64,000 nucleotides of DNA from Chitiniphilus purpureus (GTDB taxonomy: Bacteria; Pseudomonadota; Gammaproteobacteria; Burkholderiales; Chitinibacteraceae), in contig NZ_CP106753.1 in assembly GCF_025642115.1 (NCBI RefSeq), positions 3,597,501 through 3,661,500 of the forward strand, written 5' to 3'. A program made the position numbers and the translations under genes. Each line of letters opens with the position of its first letter. Position 1 is the stretch's first letter. The notes beneath the pieces were generated by a model. The model was not told the DNA's origin, searched no databases, and saw only the letters and a program-made list of their open reading frames with translations. Below are positions 55,348-64,000 of the stretch, piece by piece.

Positions 55348-56229
55348 ATGCACAGCCGTCACCGCACCGTGCGTATCGAACGCGCCGTCGATTGCATCAA
55401 CGCCCGCTATGGCCAGGCCCTGACGCTGGATGAATTGGCGGCCCGGGCCTGCTACTCAACCTGGCATTTCGTACGCGCCTTCGAAGAGGAAGTGGGCGAA
55501 GCACCGTTCGACTTCCTGCGCAAGCGCCGCTTCTTCGCCGCCGCCTACCAGTTGCTGTCCGATCGGCAGTTGCCGGTGGCCGACCTGGCCGCTCAGTGCG
55601 GGTTCGAGTACGCCAGCTCTTTTGCCAAGGGTTTCCGCCGCCTGTTCGGCATGAGCGCACGCGATTGGCGCGCCGGTGGCTGGCAGGACTGGAGCGACGG
55701 GCAGGCCTGGCGCAGGCCAGGCTGCCCGCGCGACGACAGCGCACGCGGCGCGGAGTACGACGCCAGCCAGGTGCGTCGGGTCGATCCGAACAGCATCCGG
55801 CTCGAAATCGTGCCCGAGCAGCCGGTGGTGTACCGGCGGCTGCGCGGCCTATGGGGTCCCGCGCTCAAGCCGACGGTGATCGATATGCTGCGCGCCTCGC
55901 CCGTGCCGGTGCCGCGCTTCATCGGCGCCCGGCACGATCTGCTGCACCTGCGCGGCCCGCAGGAGTCCTGCTACGACGTCTGCGTACCGGTGGCACCGGG
56001 CTATGTTGCCCTGCCGACGCTGGGCCACACCCGGCTGTTCAGCGGCCTGTACGCGGTGCGGCGGCTGCAGCCGGGCGAGCCTTACCTGAGCTGGCGCAGC
56101 CTGGTGGACAGCTGGCCGCGCCAGGGGCGCTTTGCCATCGACCCCCGCCGCCCGATGCTCGAAGACTTCGACTGCACGCAGGACGACATGCGCTGCATCG
56201 CACTCTACCTGCCGCTCACCCTGGGCTGA
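55348..56229 (+). CDS. AraC-family regulator with GyrI-like domain, copy 2
   Basis: The 293-residue protein is a paralogue of the AraC gene at 51768: R-I-E-R-A-V-D-C-I-N-A-R-Y-G-Q-A-L-T-L-D-E-L-A-A near residue 9, then G-F-E-Y-A-S-S-F-A-K-G-F-R-R-L-F-G-M-S-A-R-D-W-R. The C-terminal domain again has V-V-Y-R-R-L-R-G-L-W-G and S-C-Y-D-V-C-V-P, the GyrI-like ligand pocket. The main difference is a linker around residues 118-140. It follows the porin gene by about 140 bases and converges on the hybrid kinase gene. Targets are unknown. Confidence 0.88.
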   Translation: MHSRHRTVRIERAVDCINARYGQALTLDELAARACYSTWHFVRAFEEEVGEAPFDFLRKRRFFAAAYQLLSDRQLPVADLAAQCGFEYASSFAKGFRRLFGMSARDWRAGGWQDWSDGQAWRRPGCPRDDSARGAEYDASQVRRVDPNSIRLEIVPEQPVVYRRLRGLWGPALKPTVIDMLRASPVPVPRFIGARHDLLHLRGPQESCYDVCVPVAPGYVALPTLGHTRLFSGLYAVRRLQPGEPYLSWRSLVDSWPRQGRFAIDPRRPMLEDFDCTQDDMRCIALYLPLTLG

Positions 56230-56246
56230 GCAGCCAAGGCTATGGC

Positions 56247-58103
56247 CTATTGCGCGCCACGGCGGGCCGCCACCTGCGCCAGCAGCGCTTCCAGCCTGTC
56301 CTGCCGCAACGGTTTTTCCAGGTAGTCGTCGATCCCCGCCTGCTGGCAGGCCCGCCGGTCGGCCTCATGCACATTGGCCGACAGCACCACGATGGGCTGA
56401 CGCGGCTGGCCGTTGGCCGCCTCGTAGGCACGGATCAGCCGGCTGGCCTCGATGCCCCCAAGCTCGGGCATCTGCAGATCCATCAGGATCAGGTCGAAAT
56501 GCTGCGTCTCGGCCGCCTGCACCGCTTCGACCCCGTTGGTCGCCACTGTCACGCTGTGCCCGCCCAGCGCCAGAAAGCGCTCGGCCACCATGCAGTTGAC
56601 CGGGTTGTCCTCGACCAGCAGCACCCGCAGCGCCGCCACCTCGCTGCCCGGCGCCGGCAGCGCGCGTGTCGCCGCGGCGAGCCGGACATAGAAACGGAAG
56701 ATGCTGCCGCCACCCGGATTGTCCTCCACCCAGATGCGTCCCTGCATCAACCCCACCAGCCGCGCGACGATGGAAAGCCCCAGCCCGGTGCCGCCGTACT
56801 CACGCGTGATGGAGCTGTCGCCCTGCAGGAACGGCTCGAAGATGCGCTCGCGCAGATGGATCGGCACGCCGATGCCGCTGTCGCGCACTTCGGCCTGCCA
56901 CAGATAGCCGCCGTCCTTCTGTCGTACCACCTCGGCGTAGGCGCTGACCTGCCCTTGCGCAGTGAACTTGAATGCATTGCCCAGCAGATTGACGAACACC
57001 TGTTTGAGCCGCGTGACGTCTCCTTGCAGGCAGGCGGGCACGTTGTCGGCCAGTGTGCAGGACAGGATCACGCCGCGCGCCTGGGCAAAGGGATCGAACA
57101 TGCGCTGCAGGTCCGCCATCAGCTCGGCCGGGGCAAATGGTGCGGGATCGAGTTCGAAGCGGTCGGCTTCGATCTTGGAGAGGTCGAGCACATCGTTGAC
57201 CAATGTCAGCAGCGCATCCGCCGATCCGCGCAGGATCTCCACCTGCTCACGCAGCGCCGGATCGAGCGGATGCCGGGCCAGCAGCTGTGCCATGCCCAGG
57301 ATGCCATTCATCGGGGTACGGATCTCGTGGCTGATGTTGGCCAGGAATTCGCCCTTGGCGTGGCTGGCCTCCTCGGCCTGTACCTTGGCCCGCTGCAGGT
57401 CGGTCACCAGCCGGCTCTTTTCACTGGAGAGCGCAAAGCTCTCGATCAATACCTGATGAAAGTAGCTGGCACTCTTCAACACGGCGAACAGGAACAGCAG
57501 GCACATCAGGCCGAAGGTCATTCCCAGCGATGTGCCGTCCAGCGCCGCCATCAATGCCACCGGCAGCACCAGCGTCAACGCGAACCACACCAGCGCCGGC
57601 AGCACCGGCGCGAGAATGGGGACGGCACCGGCCACCATGCCCGAGAACAGGAAGGCGATGAAATAGCGGACGGTCTCGGGCGACCCATACATGAAGTACA
57701 ACCCGCCGCCGCCCCACCAGATGCCGGCGAATATCGTGCCGATGAGGTATTGGCGCCGCCACTCGGGTGCCTGGGCGACGGTGACATTGTGCTGGTCAAA
57801 GCGCCGGGCGAGGCAGAAGCGATAGCCGGCGATCACCGTCACCGTGCTCCACCAGATCAGGATCGCGCCTTGCGGCTCGATCCACCACAGGGCATAGGCC
57901 AACAGCGATGCATTCAGAAAGGTGGCGGCCTGGCCCAACGCGGCATTGCGGTACAGCAGGCGCGTGGTATGCAGTATGACTTCGGGATCCTGGCGCAGAC
58001 GCTTCATCCGGGGCAGACAACGAGGTAGAAGCTCATAGAGTACATCGCGGCGCGCGGCTTGCCAGCCTTGTGCGAACCGGCTAATTTCGTCGGGCCTGCC
58101 CAT
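56247..58103 (-). CDS. Hybrid sensor histidine kinase with receiver domain
   Basis: The 618-residue protein starts with a membrane domain of about 6 helices (residues 55-215). The kinase core follows, with the phospho-accepting H in [14 protein letters not shown] near 255, N-L-L-G-N-A-F-K-F, and [10 protein letters not shown] near 425. A C-terminal receiver domain has D in [11 protein letters not shown] near 550. No separate regulator or phosphotransfer gene is adjacent, so it is an orphan whose output is unknown. ATG 58103 and ATG 58007 are both possible starts; neither has a strong ribosome site. Confidence 0.87.
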   Translation of the reverse strand: MGRPDEISRFAQGWQAARRDVLYELLPRCLPRMKRLRQDPEVILHTTRLLYRNAALGQAATFLNASLLAYALWWIEPQGAILIWWSTVTVIAGYRFCLARRFDQHNVTVAQAPEWRRQYLIGTIFAGIWWGGGGLYFMYGSPETVRYFIAFLFSGMVAGAVPILAPVLPALVWFALTLVLPVALMAALDGTSLGMTFGLMCLLFLFAVLKSASYFHQVLIESFALSSEKSRLVTDLQRAKVQAEEASHAKGEFLANISHEIRTPMNGILGMAQLLARHPLDPALREQVEILRGSADALLTLVNDVLDLSKIEADRFELDPAPFAPAELMADLQRMFDPFAQARGVILSCTLADNVPACLQGDVTRLKQVFVNLLGNAFKFTAQGQVSAYAEVVRQKDGGYLWQAEVRDSGIGVPIHLRERIFEPFLQGDSSITREYGGTGLGLSIVARLVGLMQGRIWVEDNPGGGSIFRFYVRLAAATRALPAPGSEVAALRVLLVEDNPVNCMVAERFLALGGHSVTVATNGVEAVQAAETQHFDLILMDLQMPELGGIEASRLIRAYEAANGQPRQPIVVLSANVHEADRRACQQAGIDDYLEKPLRQDRLEALLAQVAARRGAQ

Positions 58104-58136
58104 GCAACTTGTCTTCCCTGTCCCGCTCTATCCGCC

Positions 58137-58460
58137 ATGCCCCTGCACCGCTGCCTCCTGTTGCTGCTGATCTGCCTGCTGCCGCTGCACAGCCTGGCAC
58201 TGGCGGCACCGCGGCTGCAAAGCAGCGCTGCAGTGCACGCCACACAGTGCCAAGCCGCTGCCGAGATCCCCGATCCGGCCGACCATGACGCGGCCCGGGC
58301 GCAGGACCAGGCCGACTGCACCCAATGCGCCTGCCACCCACCGCTGCAGGTCATGCCGCAGCACGCGTCTCCCGGCGCCACCGCCATGCCTGCCACCGGC
58401 CCCTTGCAATTGACCTCGGCCGAGTGCCGCCTGCCGTTCCGCCCCCCCATCGCGGGCTGA
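58137..58460 (+). CDS. Small secreted His/Cys protein
   Basis: The 107-residue precursor has a signal peptide (C-L-L-L-L-L-I-C-L-L-P-L-H-S-L-A-L-A). The rest is rich in possible metal ligands: H and C in V-H-A-T-Q-C, D-H-D, D-C-T-Q-C-A-C-H and V-M-P-Q-H-A. The pattern recalls small DUF2946-like proteins found with copper genes, but the match is loose. The gene lies just before a DUF411 protein on the same strand, so a metal-related role is inferred. Divergent from the hybrid kinase with about 30 bases between starts. Confidence 0.6.
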   Translation: MPLHRCLLLLLICLLPLHSLALAAPRLQSSAAVHATQCQAAAEIPDPADHDAARAQDQADCTQCACHPPLQVMPQHASPGATAMPATGPLQLTSAECRLPFRPPIAG

Positions 58461-58682
58461 AACGCCGATACGTGGCGCCGTGCACGCGACCCGCGCTGTG
58501 CGGGCAGGCGGTCCGCGCCGCTGGCCTGCGTCCAACGTATCGCAGCCGTTGCAAGGCACCGCGCCGCACTGCCTGCCCTGTTGGGCAACGTCGGCGCCGG
58601 CATTTCCGATGGGCGAGGTGGCCTGCATGCCCCAAGCCCGCCATTGCCCGGCCCCCGGCCGGGCCCAGATTGGAGTAATCGC

Positions 58683-59096
58683 ATGAAATCCATCGTTCTC
58701 ACCCTGTTGCTGGCAAGTGGCCTGGCCCAGGCCGCGCCGGCCCAGCTGTTCAAGAGCGCCACCTGCGGCTGCTGCGCCGACTACGTCACCTACCTCAACC
58801 AGAACGGCATCCGCCCCCAGGTGGAAAACCGCGACGATATGGATGCCATCAAGCACCGCTACGGCAGCGCCGGTGCGGCCAGCTGCCATACGCTGGTCAT
58901 CGGCGGCTATACCGTGGAAGGCCACGTACCGGTCAGCGCCATCAAGAAGCTGCTGCGGGAGAAACCCGACCTGCGCGGCATCGCCGTGCCCGGCATGCCG
59001 GCCACCTCGCCCGGCATGGGCACGCATACGCCGGGCACGCTGCCGGTGGTGGCAATCACCAGAAGCGGCCAGATCAAGGACTGGGGGAAGTACTGA
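58683..59096 (+). CDS. DUF411 periplasmic metal-binding protein
   Basis: The 137-residue precursor has a signal peptide ending L-A-Q-A-A-P-A. The mature part carries the DUF411 hallmarks: K-S-A-T-C-G-C-C near residue 26, S-C-H-T-L near 70, V-E-G-H-V-P near 81, and P-G-M-P-A-T-S-P-G-M with two Met. DUF411 proteins occur beside copper and silver resistance genes and are thought to bind Cu(I); exact function is unsettled. It follows the small His/Cys protein by about 220 bases. This is a second metal locus, 39 kb from the copper operon. Confidence 0.88.
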   Translation: MKSIVLTLLLASGLAQAAPAQLFKSATCGCCADYVTYLNQNGIRPQVENRDDMDAIKHRYGSAGAASCHTLVIGGYTVEGHVPVSAIKKLLREKPDLRGIAVPGMPATSPGMGTHTPGTLPVVAITRSGQIKDWGKY

Positions 59097-59351
59097 CCCC
59101 CATTCCGGCATCGCGACGCCGCGCCGTACCGGCGGCGTGTACGATGCAGGCCGGCGCGGTTGCCGGCAGGTCACTCAGCACGGCGAAAGGAGCGGTCCGG
59201 CCCCAGGGCCGGCCGCCGCCAGGCGCATCCGGCAGCTGATGACGGTGTAGCACGGTACGGGTCCAGACCGGATCGCGGTCGCGCCGGCAGATGGCGATGG
59301 CGCCATATGCGTTGCCGCCATCCCGGCGCGTCGCGCCAGTCGTTCTACGCA

Positions 59352-60149
59352 TTACTGTGAGGCGGCCTGGGGTCGCGGTGCATCGGTGGGCAGCACCGAC
59401 ACCTCGTCGCGGTTGTCGGCGAGGATATTGAGCGTGACGCGCCGGTTGCGCGCGCGGCCGCTGTCGCGGTCGTTGGACTCCACCGGCCGGTATTCGCCGT
59501 ATCCCAACGCCACCATGCGCTGCGGCGCCACCCCTTCCTCGGCGAACAAGCGCACCACCGACGCGGCACGGGCGGCCGACAGTTCCCAGTTGGATGGATA
59601 CTGCTGCGAGCGGATCGGCTGGTTGTCGGTATGGCCTTCGATCTGGATCAGATTGTCATTGGCGCGCAGCAGCTGGGCCACTGCCGTCAGCGCCGCCACC
59701 GAGTCCGGCTGCAGCTCGGCCTGCGCGGTGTTGAACAGCACCGAATCGCTGATCTCCACCGCGATGCCGCGCCGGGACTGGGTGACCCGTACCTTGCCCT
59801 GGTTGATCAGCGGTCCGAGCGCGGCGCGCAGATCACCGGCCATGCCGCGCATGCGCCGCGTTTCCTCCTGCAGTGCCGGACTGGCAGGCTGGGACGACGA
59901 TTGCAACGCCACCACCTGCCGCGGCTTGCCAGCCGCCTGCTCGTAACGCACCGTGACCATCTCAGCCGACGGATTGTTGCGGAACGCATTGACCAGCGAA
60001 TCGGACAGCACGCGGTACTTGCCCTCGTTGACCGACGAGATCGCATACATCACCACGAAGAACGCGAACAGCAGCGTGATGAAGTCGGCATACGAAACCA
60101 GCCAGCGCTCGTGGTTTTCGTGCTCTTCAGGACGCCTGCGCCGGGCCAT
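59352..60149 (-). CDS. MotB/MotD-like flagellar motor stator protein
   Basis: The 265-residue protein has an N-terminal membrane helix with W-L-V-S-Y-A-D-F-I-T-L-L, where D22 is the proton-carrying Asp of MotB-type stators. A linker follows, then an OmpA-type peptidoglycan-binding domain (I-E-G-H-T-D-N-Q-P-I near 176, N-W-E-L-S-A-A-R-A near 193, G-E-Y-R-P-V). The charged start R-R-R-R-P-E-E-H and the D-R-D-S-G-R-A-R-N-R-R-V block are typical of MotD. MotD normally works with MotC encoded next to it; the upstream gene here is a peptidase, so no partner is adjacent. Confidence 0.85.
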   Translation of the reverse strand: MARRRRPEEHENHERWLVSYADFITLLFAFFVVMYAISSVNEGKYRVLSDSLVNAFRNNPSAEMVTVRYEQAAGKPRQVVALQSSSQPASPALQEETRRMRGMAGDLRAALGPLINQGKVRVTQSRRGIAVEISDSVLFNTAQAELQPDSVAALTAVAQLLRANDNLIQIEGHTDNQPIRSQQYPSNWELSAARAASVVRLFAEEGVAPQRMVALGYGEYRPVESNDRDSGRARNRRVTLNILADNRDEVSVLPTDAPRPQAASQ

Positions 60150-60164
60150 CGCCGCGCCTCGGGC

Positions 60165-61100
60165 TCAGCGCAGATTCAGGTCGAGGCGGGCGCCCAGGTG
60201 CGCGGCTGCCGCCACCCCTACCCGCTTGGCCAGCCGGTCCAGGTAGTCAGGCTGCGGCGTGAAGTCGACCACGTCCTCGGCCTTGACCACCTCGCGGGCG
60301 ATGCTGCCCACCGAACCCAGGCCATCGACCAGCCCGAGCTGCACGCTTCTTTCACCGCTCCAGACCAGCCCGGAGAACAGATCCGGATCGTTGGCAAGGC
60401 GCTTGCCGCGCCCGTTCTTGACCACCTGGATGAACTGCGCATGGATCTCGCCCAGCATCTGCTGCGCCTTGGCGCGCTGCACCTCGGTCAACGGCGAGAA
60501 CGGATCGAGGAAGCCCTTGTTCTCGCCGGCGGTGAGCAGCCGGCGCTCCACGCCGAGTTTCTCCATCGCGCCGGTGAAGCCGAAACTGTCCATCAGTACG
60601 CCGATCGAGCCGACGATGCTGGCCTTGTCGGCATAGATCTTGTCGGCGGCCACGGCGCTGTAATAGCAGCCCGAGGCGCAGATATCCTCGACCACTACAT
60701 AGAGCGGGGTGCGGGGGTACTGCCGCTTCAGGCGCAGCATCTCGTCGTGCAGCTGCCCGGCCTGCACCGGGCTGCCGCCCGGGCTGTTCACACGCAGGAT
60801 CACGCCCCGTGTGTTGTCGTCCTCGAAGGCGTCGCGCAGGCCCTGCACCACCACGCCGATGTCGGCTTCGCCGCCGGCCTGGATCACGCCCTCCAGGTTG
60901 ACGAGCGCGGTATGCGGTCCGCGTGCGGCCTCCTCGGCGCTGCGCTCGCCGGCCCATCCCATCACCAGCGCCAGCAACACGAACAGATAACCAAAGCCGA
61001 TCAGCTTGAAGAAGATGCTCCAGCGCCGCGCACTGCGCTGCTCCTTGATCCCGGCCTGCAGCAGTTCGGTCAGTGCCTGACGTTCCCAGTTGTCTTGCAT
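60165..61100 (-). CDS. sppA: Signal peptide peptidase SppA (S49 family)
   Basis: The 311-residue protease has one N-terminal membrane helix (about residues 30-50) and a periplasmic S49 domain. The nucleophile Ser is in D-I-C-A-S-G-C-Y-Y near 157. The general-base Lys follows about 50 residues later in the G-S-I-G-V-L-M-D-S-F region. R-V-N-S-P-G-G-S-P near 110 forms the oxyanion area. This is the short (67K-half) form common in betaproteobacteria. It cleaves leftover signal peptides. ATG 61100 follows GGAAA. It is last of a run rluC, HAD, Rieske, sppA on the minus strand. Confidence 0.92.
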   Translation of the reverse strand: MQDNWERQALTELLQAGIKEQRSARRWSIFFKLIGFGYLFVLLALVMGWAGERSAEEAARGPHTALVNLEGVIQAGGEADIGVVVQGLRDAFEDDNTRGVILRVNSPGGSPVQAGQLHDEMLRLKRQYPRTPLYVVVEDICASGCYYSAVAADKIYADKASIVGSIGVLMDSFGFTGAMEKLGVERRLLTAGENKGFLDPFSPLTEVQRAKAQQMLGEIHAQFIQVVKNGRGKRLANDPDLFSGLVWSGERSVQLGLVDGLGSVGSIAREVVKAEDVVDFTPQPDYLDRLAKRVGVAAAAHLGARLDLNLR

Positions 61101-61129
61101 ATTTCCAGATCTCGATAGAGGGATTGCGG

Positions 61130-61510
61130 TTAATCGAAAACAGCGGGTTCCCCGGCCAGATACACTTGACCATCGCGCTCTTGCAAGCACACTGGGGTCA
61201 AACTGCGCCCCGGGCAGGGCCCGCCCAGACATAGGCCGCTCTCGGGGGCATAGTAGGCGCCGTGGGTAGCGCAGACAAGATAAGCACCGGAGAGATCGAA
61301 GAAATCGCCGGCCCGGTAGTCCAACTCTATCGGGATATGGGCACAGCTGTTCAGATAACCGTACACCCGGCCCTGAAACCGCACCGCGAATGCCTGGCGC
61401 CGCTCACCGGCATACTCAATCGCGAAGCGCACCCCCAGGCCGCGTTCGACCAGCCTTTGGGCGTCGCAGATCACGCCGCCCGGTGCGATCAGCGGGTCAC
61501 TCTGGGTCAT
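61130..61510 (-). CDS. Rieske [2Fe-2S] protein
   Basis: The 126-residue soluble protein is a stand-alone Rieske domain. Its cluster ligands are C-A-H near residue 55 and C-A-T-H-G near 80, with the usual 15-20-residue spacing. The Y-L-N-S-C-A-H start fits ferredoxins of the NirD/biphenyl type. Its start overlaps the HAD phosphatase stop by 4 bases and it is followed by sppA. In several betaproteobacteria the same order rluC, phosphatase, Rieske, sppA is kept; its electron partner is unknown. Confidence 0.9.
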   Translation of the reverse strand: MTQSDPLIAPGGVICDAQRLVERGLGVRFAIEYAGERRQAFAVRFQGRVYGYLNSCAHIPIELDYRAGDFFDLSGAYLVCATHGAYYAPESGLCLGGPCPGRSLTPVCLQERDGQVYLAGEPAVFD

Positions 61511-62163
61511 GCCGCCTCCCACAACCAGCGCGCCAGCGCGTCGAAATCGTCGAAATGCCTGACCGGTGCCAGCAACAGCATCTGATCGAGCGGATGCGCG
61601 CCATAGGTCATCGCCACGCTGGCGGTGCCCGCGTTCTGCGCCAGCTGCAGATCATGGGTGGTATCGCCGATCATCAGCGCCCGCTCGGGCGCCACCGACA
61701 GGTAGTCGAGGATGTAGTGCAGCATTGCCGGATGCGGCTTCGAAAAAGCCTCATCCGCAGTGCGGGTCACGTCAAAGAGGGCCCCCAGACCGCTGTGGGT
61801 CAGCGCGCGCTCCAATCCGACCCGCGATTTGCCGGTGGCCACCGCAAGCAGATAGCCTGCTTCGCGCAGCCTGGGCAACCACTCGCGCACCCCATCGAAC
61901 AACACCAGGGCCTGATCCTGCGCCAGGTAATAGTGGCGATAGGCGGCGACGATGCGCTCGATGGTGGCGGCATCGGCCTGTGGCGCCAGATGGGCCATCG
62001 CCTCGCTCAGCCCATAGCCGATCACGTAGCGCGCCTCGACATCGCTGGGCACCGGCAGGCCCACGTCGGCGAAGGCACGCTGGATCGCCTGGGCAATGGT
62101 GGCGGTGGAATCCATCAAGGTGCCGTCCCAGTCAAAGACGAGCAGATCAAAAGGCTTGGGCAT
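61507..62163 (-). CDS. HAD-family phosphatase (phosphoglycolate phosphatase-like)
   Basis: The 218-residue hydrolase begins L-V-F-D-W-D-G-T-L-M-D-S, the catalytic D-x-D-G-T motif I. It has motif II A-V-A-T-G-K-S near residue 110, the Lys in F-S-K-P-H-P, and motif III M-I-G-D-T-T-H-D near 165. The alpha-helical cap fits the Gph/YcjU-like subgroup. Substrate is probably a small phosphate ester. It overlaps rluC as TAATG and the Rieske gene by 4 bases, so translation of the run is coupled. Confidence 0.92.
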   Translation of the reverse strand: MPKPFDLLVFDWDGTLMDSTATIAQAIQRAFADVGLPVPSDVEARYVIGYGLSEAMAHLAPQADAATIERIVAAYRHYYLAQDQALVLFDGVREWLPRLREAGYLLAVATGKSRVGLERALTHSGLGALFDVTRTADEAFSKPHPAMLHYILDYLSVAPERALMIGDTTHDLQLAQNAGTASVAMTYGAHPLDQMLLLAPVRHFDDFDALARWLWEAA

Positions 62164-63128
62164 TACGCTTCCTTGGCTTGGCTCGCGTCGAGCGCGGTGA
62201 GGTATTGCGTCAGTTCCGGCGGCAGCGGCGCCTCCAGTGTCAGCGGCTGGCCGGTGAGCGGATGCGCGAACATCAGCCGCCATGCGTGCAGAAACATGCG
62301 CTTGAGGCCAGTACGGACCAACGCCTTGTTGAGCGGGAAATCACCGTATTTTTCATCGCCGAGGATGGGATGGCCGGCACTGGCCAGATGCACGCGGATC
62401 TGATGGGTGCGCCCGGTCTTGAGCTCGCACTCGAGCAACGCACAATCGCGCCATACGCGACGTCGGTAGACGATGGTGTGCGCCTCCTGGCCATCAGGCG
62501 CCACGCGTACCCGGCGCTCGCCCTCGGGCGTGGTGTATTTGAACAGCTTGTAGCGCAGGTGGCGCTTCTCATCCGGCCATGCGCCCTTGACCAGGGCCAG
62601 ATAGCGCTTGTCGATCGCATGCCCGTCACGCAGCACCTCGTGCAGGGCGGTGAGCGCACTGCGCTTCTTGGCCACCAGCAGGAGCCCGGAGGTTTCGCGG
62701 TCCAGCCGGTGCACCAGCTCCAAAAACCTGGCCTGCGGGCGCTGTGCGCGCAACAGCTCGATCACGCCGAACGATACGCCCGATCCCCCATGCACCGCGA
62801 GGCCGGCAGGTTTGTCCACCACCAGCAGCGCCTCGTCCTCGTACACCACGGGCAGATCGATGCGCCCGCTTGCAGCCTCGGCCGGTGCCGTGTCCGGCCG
62901 CTCAGCCAGACGCACCGGCGGCACCCGCACCAGATCACCGGCAAGCAGCCGGTAGGTGGCGTCGGCACGCCCCTTGTTGACCCGCACCTCACCGCCACGG
63001 ATCAGCTTGTACACCCGGCTCTTGGGCACACCCTTGAGCTCGCGCAGCAGGAAATTGTCCAGCCGCTGCCCGGCGTCCTCCTGACCGATCGTAATAAAGG
63101 AAACGGACGCTTTGCTAGTCTGTGACAT
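62163..63128 (-). CDS. rluC: 23S rRNA pseudouridine synthase RluC
   Basis: RluC makes pseudouridine at positions 955, 2504 and 2580 of 23S rRNA in E. coli. The 321-residue protein has an N-terminal S4 RNA-binding domain (G-Q-R-L-D-N-F-L-L-R near residue 20) and the catalytic block L-V-H-R-L-D-R-E-T-S-G-L-L near 140 with the essential Asp. G-R-T-H-Q-I-R-V-H is near 240. It is divergent from rne across about 600 bases, the arrangement also found in E. coli. Confidence 0.95.
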   Translation of the reverse strand: MSQTSKASVSFITIGQEDAGQRLDNFLLRELKGVPKSRVYKLIRGGEVRVNKGRADATYRLLAGDLVRVPPVRLAERPDTAPAEAASGRIDLPVVYEDEALLVVDKPAGLAVHGGSGVSFGVIELLRAQRPQARFLELVHRLDRETSGLLLVAKKRSALTALHEVLRDGHAIDKRYLALVKGAWPDEKRHLRYKLFKYTTPEGERRVRVAPDGQEAHTIVYRRRVWRDCALLECELKTGRTHQIRVHLASAGHPILGDEKYGDFPLNKALVRTGLKRMFLHAWRLMFAHPLTGQPLTLEAPLPPELTQYLTALDASQAKEA

Positions 63129-63732
63129 CTTGACATATACTCTGTTGCACGCTGCAACGCGGTCGGAACGGGCTCGCTCTTCGAACCTCGCCGCTTTCGT
63201 GTTGCAGCGCGTTTTTCCCGTTCTTTGGCCATTCCGGCCGCATACGCCAGCGATTACTCTCCCGCCGTACCTTTATCAGTACCCCTTCCGGCGCCGCTTA
63301 TCGGCATTTTCACGGGAGTGCGTGCGCGGGTCTCGCAGCGGCGCGTCCGGGTCGGCCCCGGTCCGGGAAGCGGTTAAGCCTTGCTCACCGCAAAAAAGTA
63401 GCGATGGTAATTGATTTGTACACGTAACGCACTCGCACGGTTTACGCCGCGCGGCCTGGCGCCTGATGGTGCAGGCCACGCAGCAAGAACGTGGATGCCA
63501 GGCTGACGCACCCGCCGCGCCCTTCGCGCCGCAGCCAGCCCTGGTGACCCCGGCTCCGATACGCGCCTTCAAGCGCGCCTTTAAGGACATCTCGCACACC
63601 ACAACCCGCCTCTCACCCCATTGCCTGGGGGCCGGTGATCGATTTCCGGCTCCCGCCACTGCGATCGATCCGGGTTGCTGGCGCCTGCGCGCCGGGGCTC
63701 CCTGCCGTTGGAGTGCGTGCAGGAGCCTTTTC
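63129..63732 (+). other. Divergent rluC-rne region; probable long rne leader
   Basis: A possible promoter sits at its left end: TTGCTA, 18 bases, TATACT near 63111-63140, or TTGACA at 63130. It is followed by a small dyad GTTGCA-CGC-TGCAAC (63144-63158). That would leave a leader of nearly 590 bases. The known E. coli rne leader is also long and is where RNase E limits its own mRNA. Open frames crossing this region on both strands lack ribosome sites and are not called. Confidence 0.5.
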
Positions 63733-64000
63733 ATGAAGAGAATGTTGTTCAACGCCACGCAGGCCGAAGAGCTGCGCGTGGCCATCGTCGATGGTCAGAA
63801 ACTGATCGACCTCGACATCGAGACCGTCGGCAAGGAGCAACGCAAGTCCAACATCTACAAAGGGGTCATCACCCGTATCGAGCCCAGTCTCGAGGCCTGC
63901 TTTGTCGACTATGGTTGTGAACGCCACGGTTTCCTGCCCTTCAAGGAGATCGCCCGCTCCTACATGAGCGAAGGTGAAGGCAGCCGCGGCCGCGTGGCCG
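63733..64000 (+). CDS. rne: Ribonuclease E (N-terminus only; runs off the window)
   Basis: About 89 residues are visible from ATG 63733, with AGGAG 7 bases before it. The sequence [21 protein letters not shown] matches the RNase E/G N-terminus. [22 protein letters not shown] begins the S1 RNA-binding domain. [10 protein letters not shown], typical of RNase E, follows. The enzyme starts most mRNA decay and matures rRNA and tRNA. Divergence from rluC supports rne rather than rng. Confidence 0.93.
   Translation, partial: MKRMLFNATQAEELRVAIVDGQKLIDLDIETVGKEQRKSNIYKGVITRIEPSLEACFVDYGCERHGFLPFKEIARSYMSEGEGSRGRVA

Overview
The window is a GC-rich (roughly two-thirds G+C by eye) chromosome segment from a betaproteobacterium. 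Class I lysC, grpE-dnaK-dnaJ, rluC next to rne, a GlrK/QseG/GlrR set, PEP-CTERM proteins and a secreted protein with two chitin-binding modules together suggest a chitin-associated member of the Neisseriales. That placement is an inference from gene content, not from an alignment. No phage, transposase or CRISPR array is visible.

Layout: 1-1400 holds a truncated nucleotidyltransferase-fold gene and a TPR protein. 1689-4033 is a thiamine salvage operon, thiM-thiE-thiD, behind a TPP riboswitch. 4061-9480 is a BON-domain protein and then a minus-strand operon of a MocR-type PLP regulator, GlrK-like kinase, QseG-like lipoprotein and sigma-54 activator. A divergent MFS transporter, a PilZ protein and a GH16-like secreted protein follow to 12278. 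12623-19412 is a copper/silver locus: a 40-residue secreted peptide (new call), a CusS/CusR-type two-component system, and a divergent operon of a small periplasmic protein, TolC-like lipoprotein, multicopper oxidase, cupredoxin and CusF-like chaperone. The peptide and the operon share one promoter architecture.

19428-25195 carries the glyoxylate shunt enzymes aceB and aceA, separated by an isomerase, an NHL-repeat protein and a LysR regulator. A GT39-type membrane glycosyltransferase follows. 27380-31692 is the heat-shock cluster grpE-dnaK-(four-helix-bundle gene)-dnaJ with two sigma-32 promoters. The gene between dnaK and dnaJ is bracketed by inverted heptad arrays and looks like an inserted unit; it is the most unusual thing in the window. 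31931-34062 has a chitin-binding protein and an extradiol dioxygenase. 34452-37360 is AT-richer and has two tandem PEP-CTERM paralogues with duplicated promoters and terminators, and an orphan 89-residue gene.

37524-39225 has a cation/proton antiporter and tRNA-Glu and tRNA-Arg. 39792-42102 is a nitrite reductase module: cytochrome c, a NirK-cytochrome c fusion lipoprotein and a small Cys protein. Then come tRNA-Ser, lysC, and dedA-alr. 46187-51676 is a plus-strand operon joining an LplT-type transporter to an RND efflux pair. 51768-56229 has two paralogous AraC regulators around a beta-propeller protein and a porin. A hybrid histidine kinase, a small second metal locus with a DUF411 protein, a MotB/MotD-like protein, sppA, a Rieske protein, a HAD phosphatase and rluC follow. 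The window ends inside rne, which has a leader of about 600 bases.
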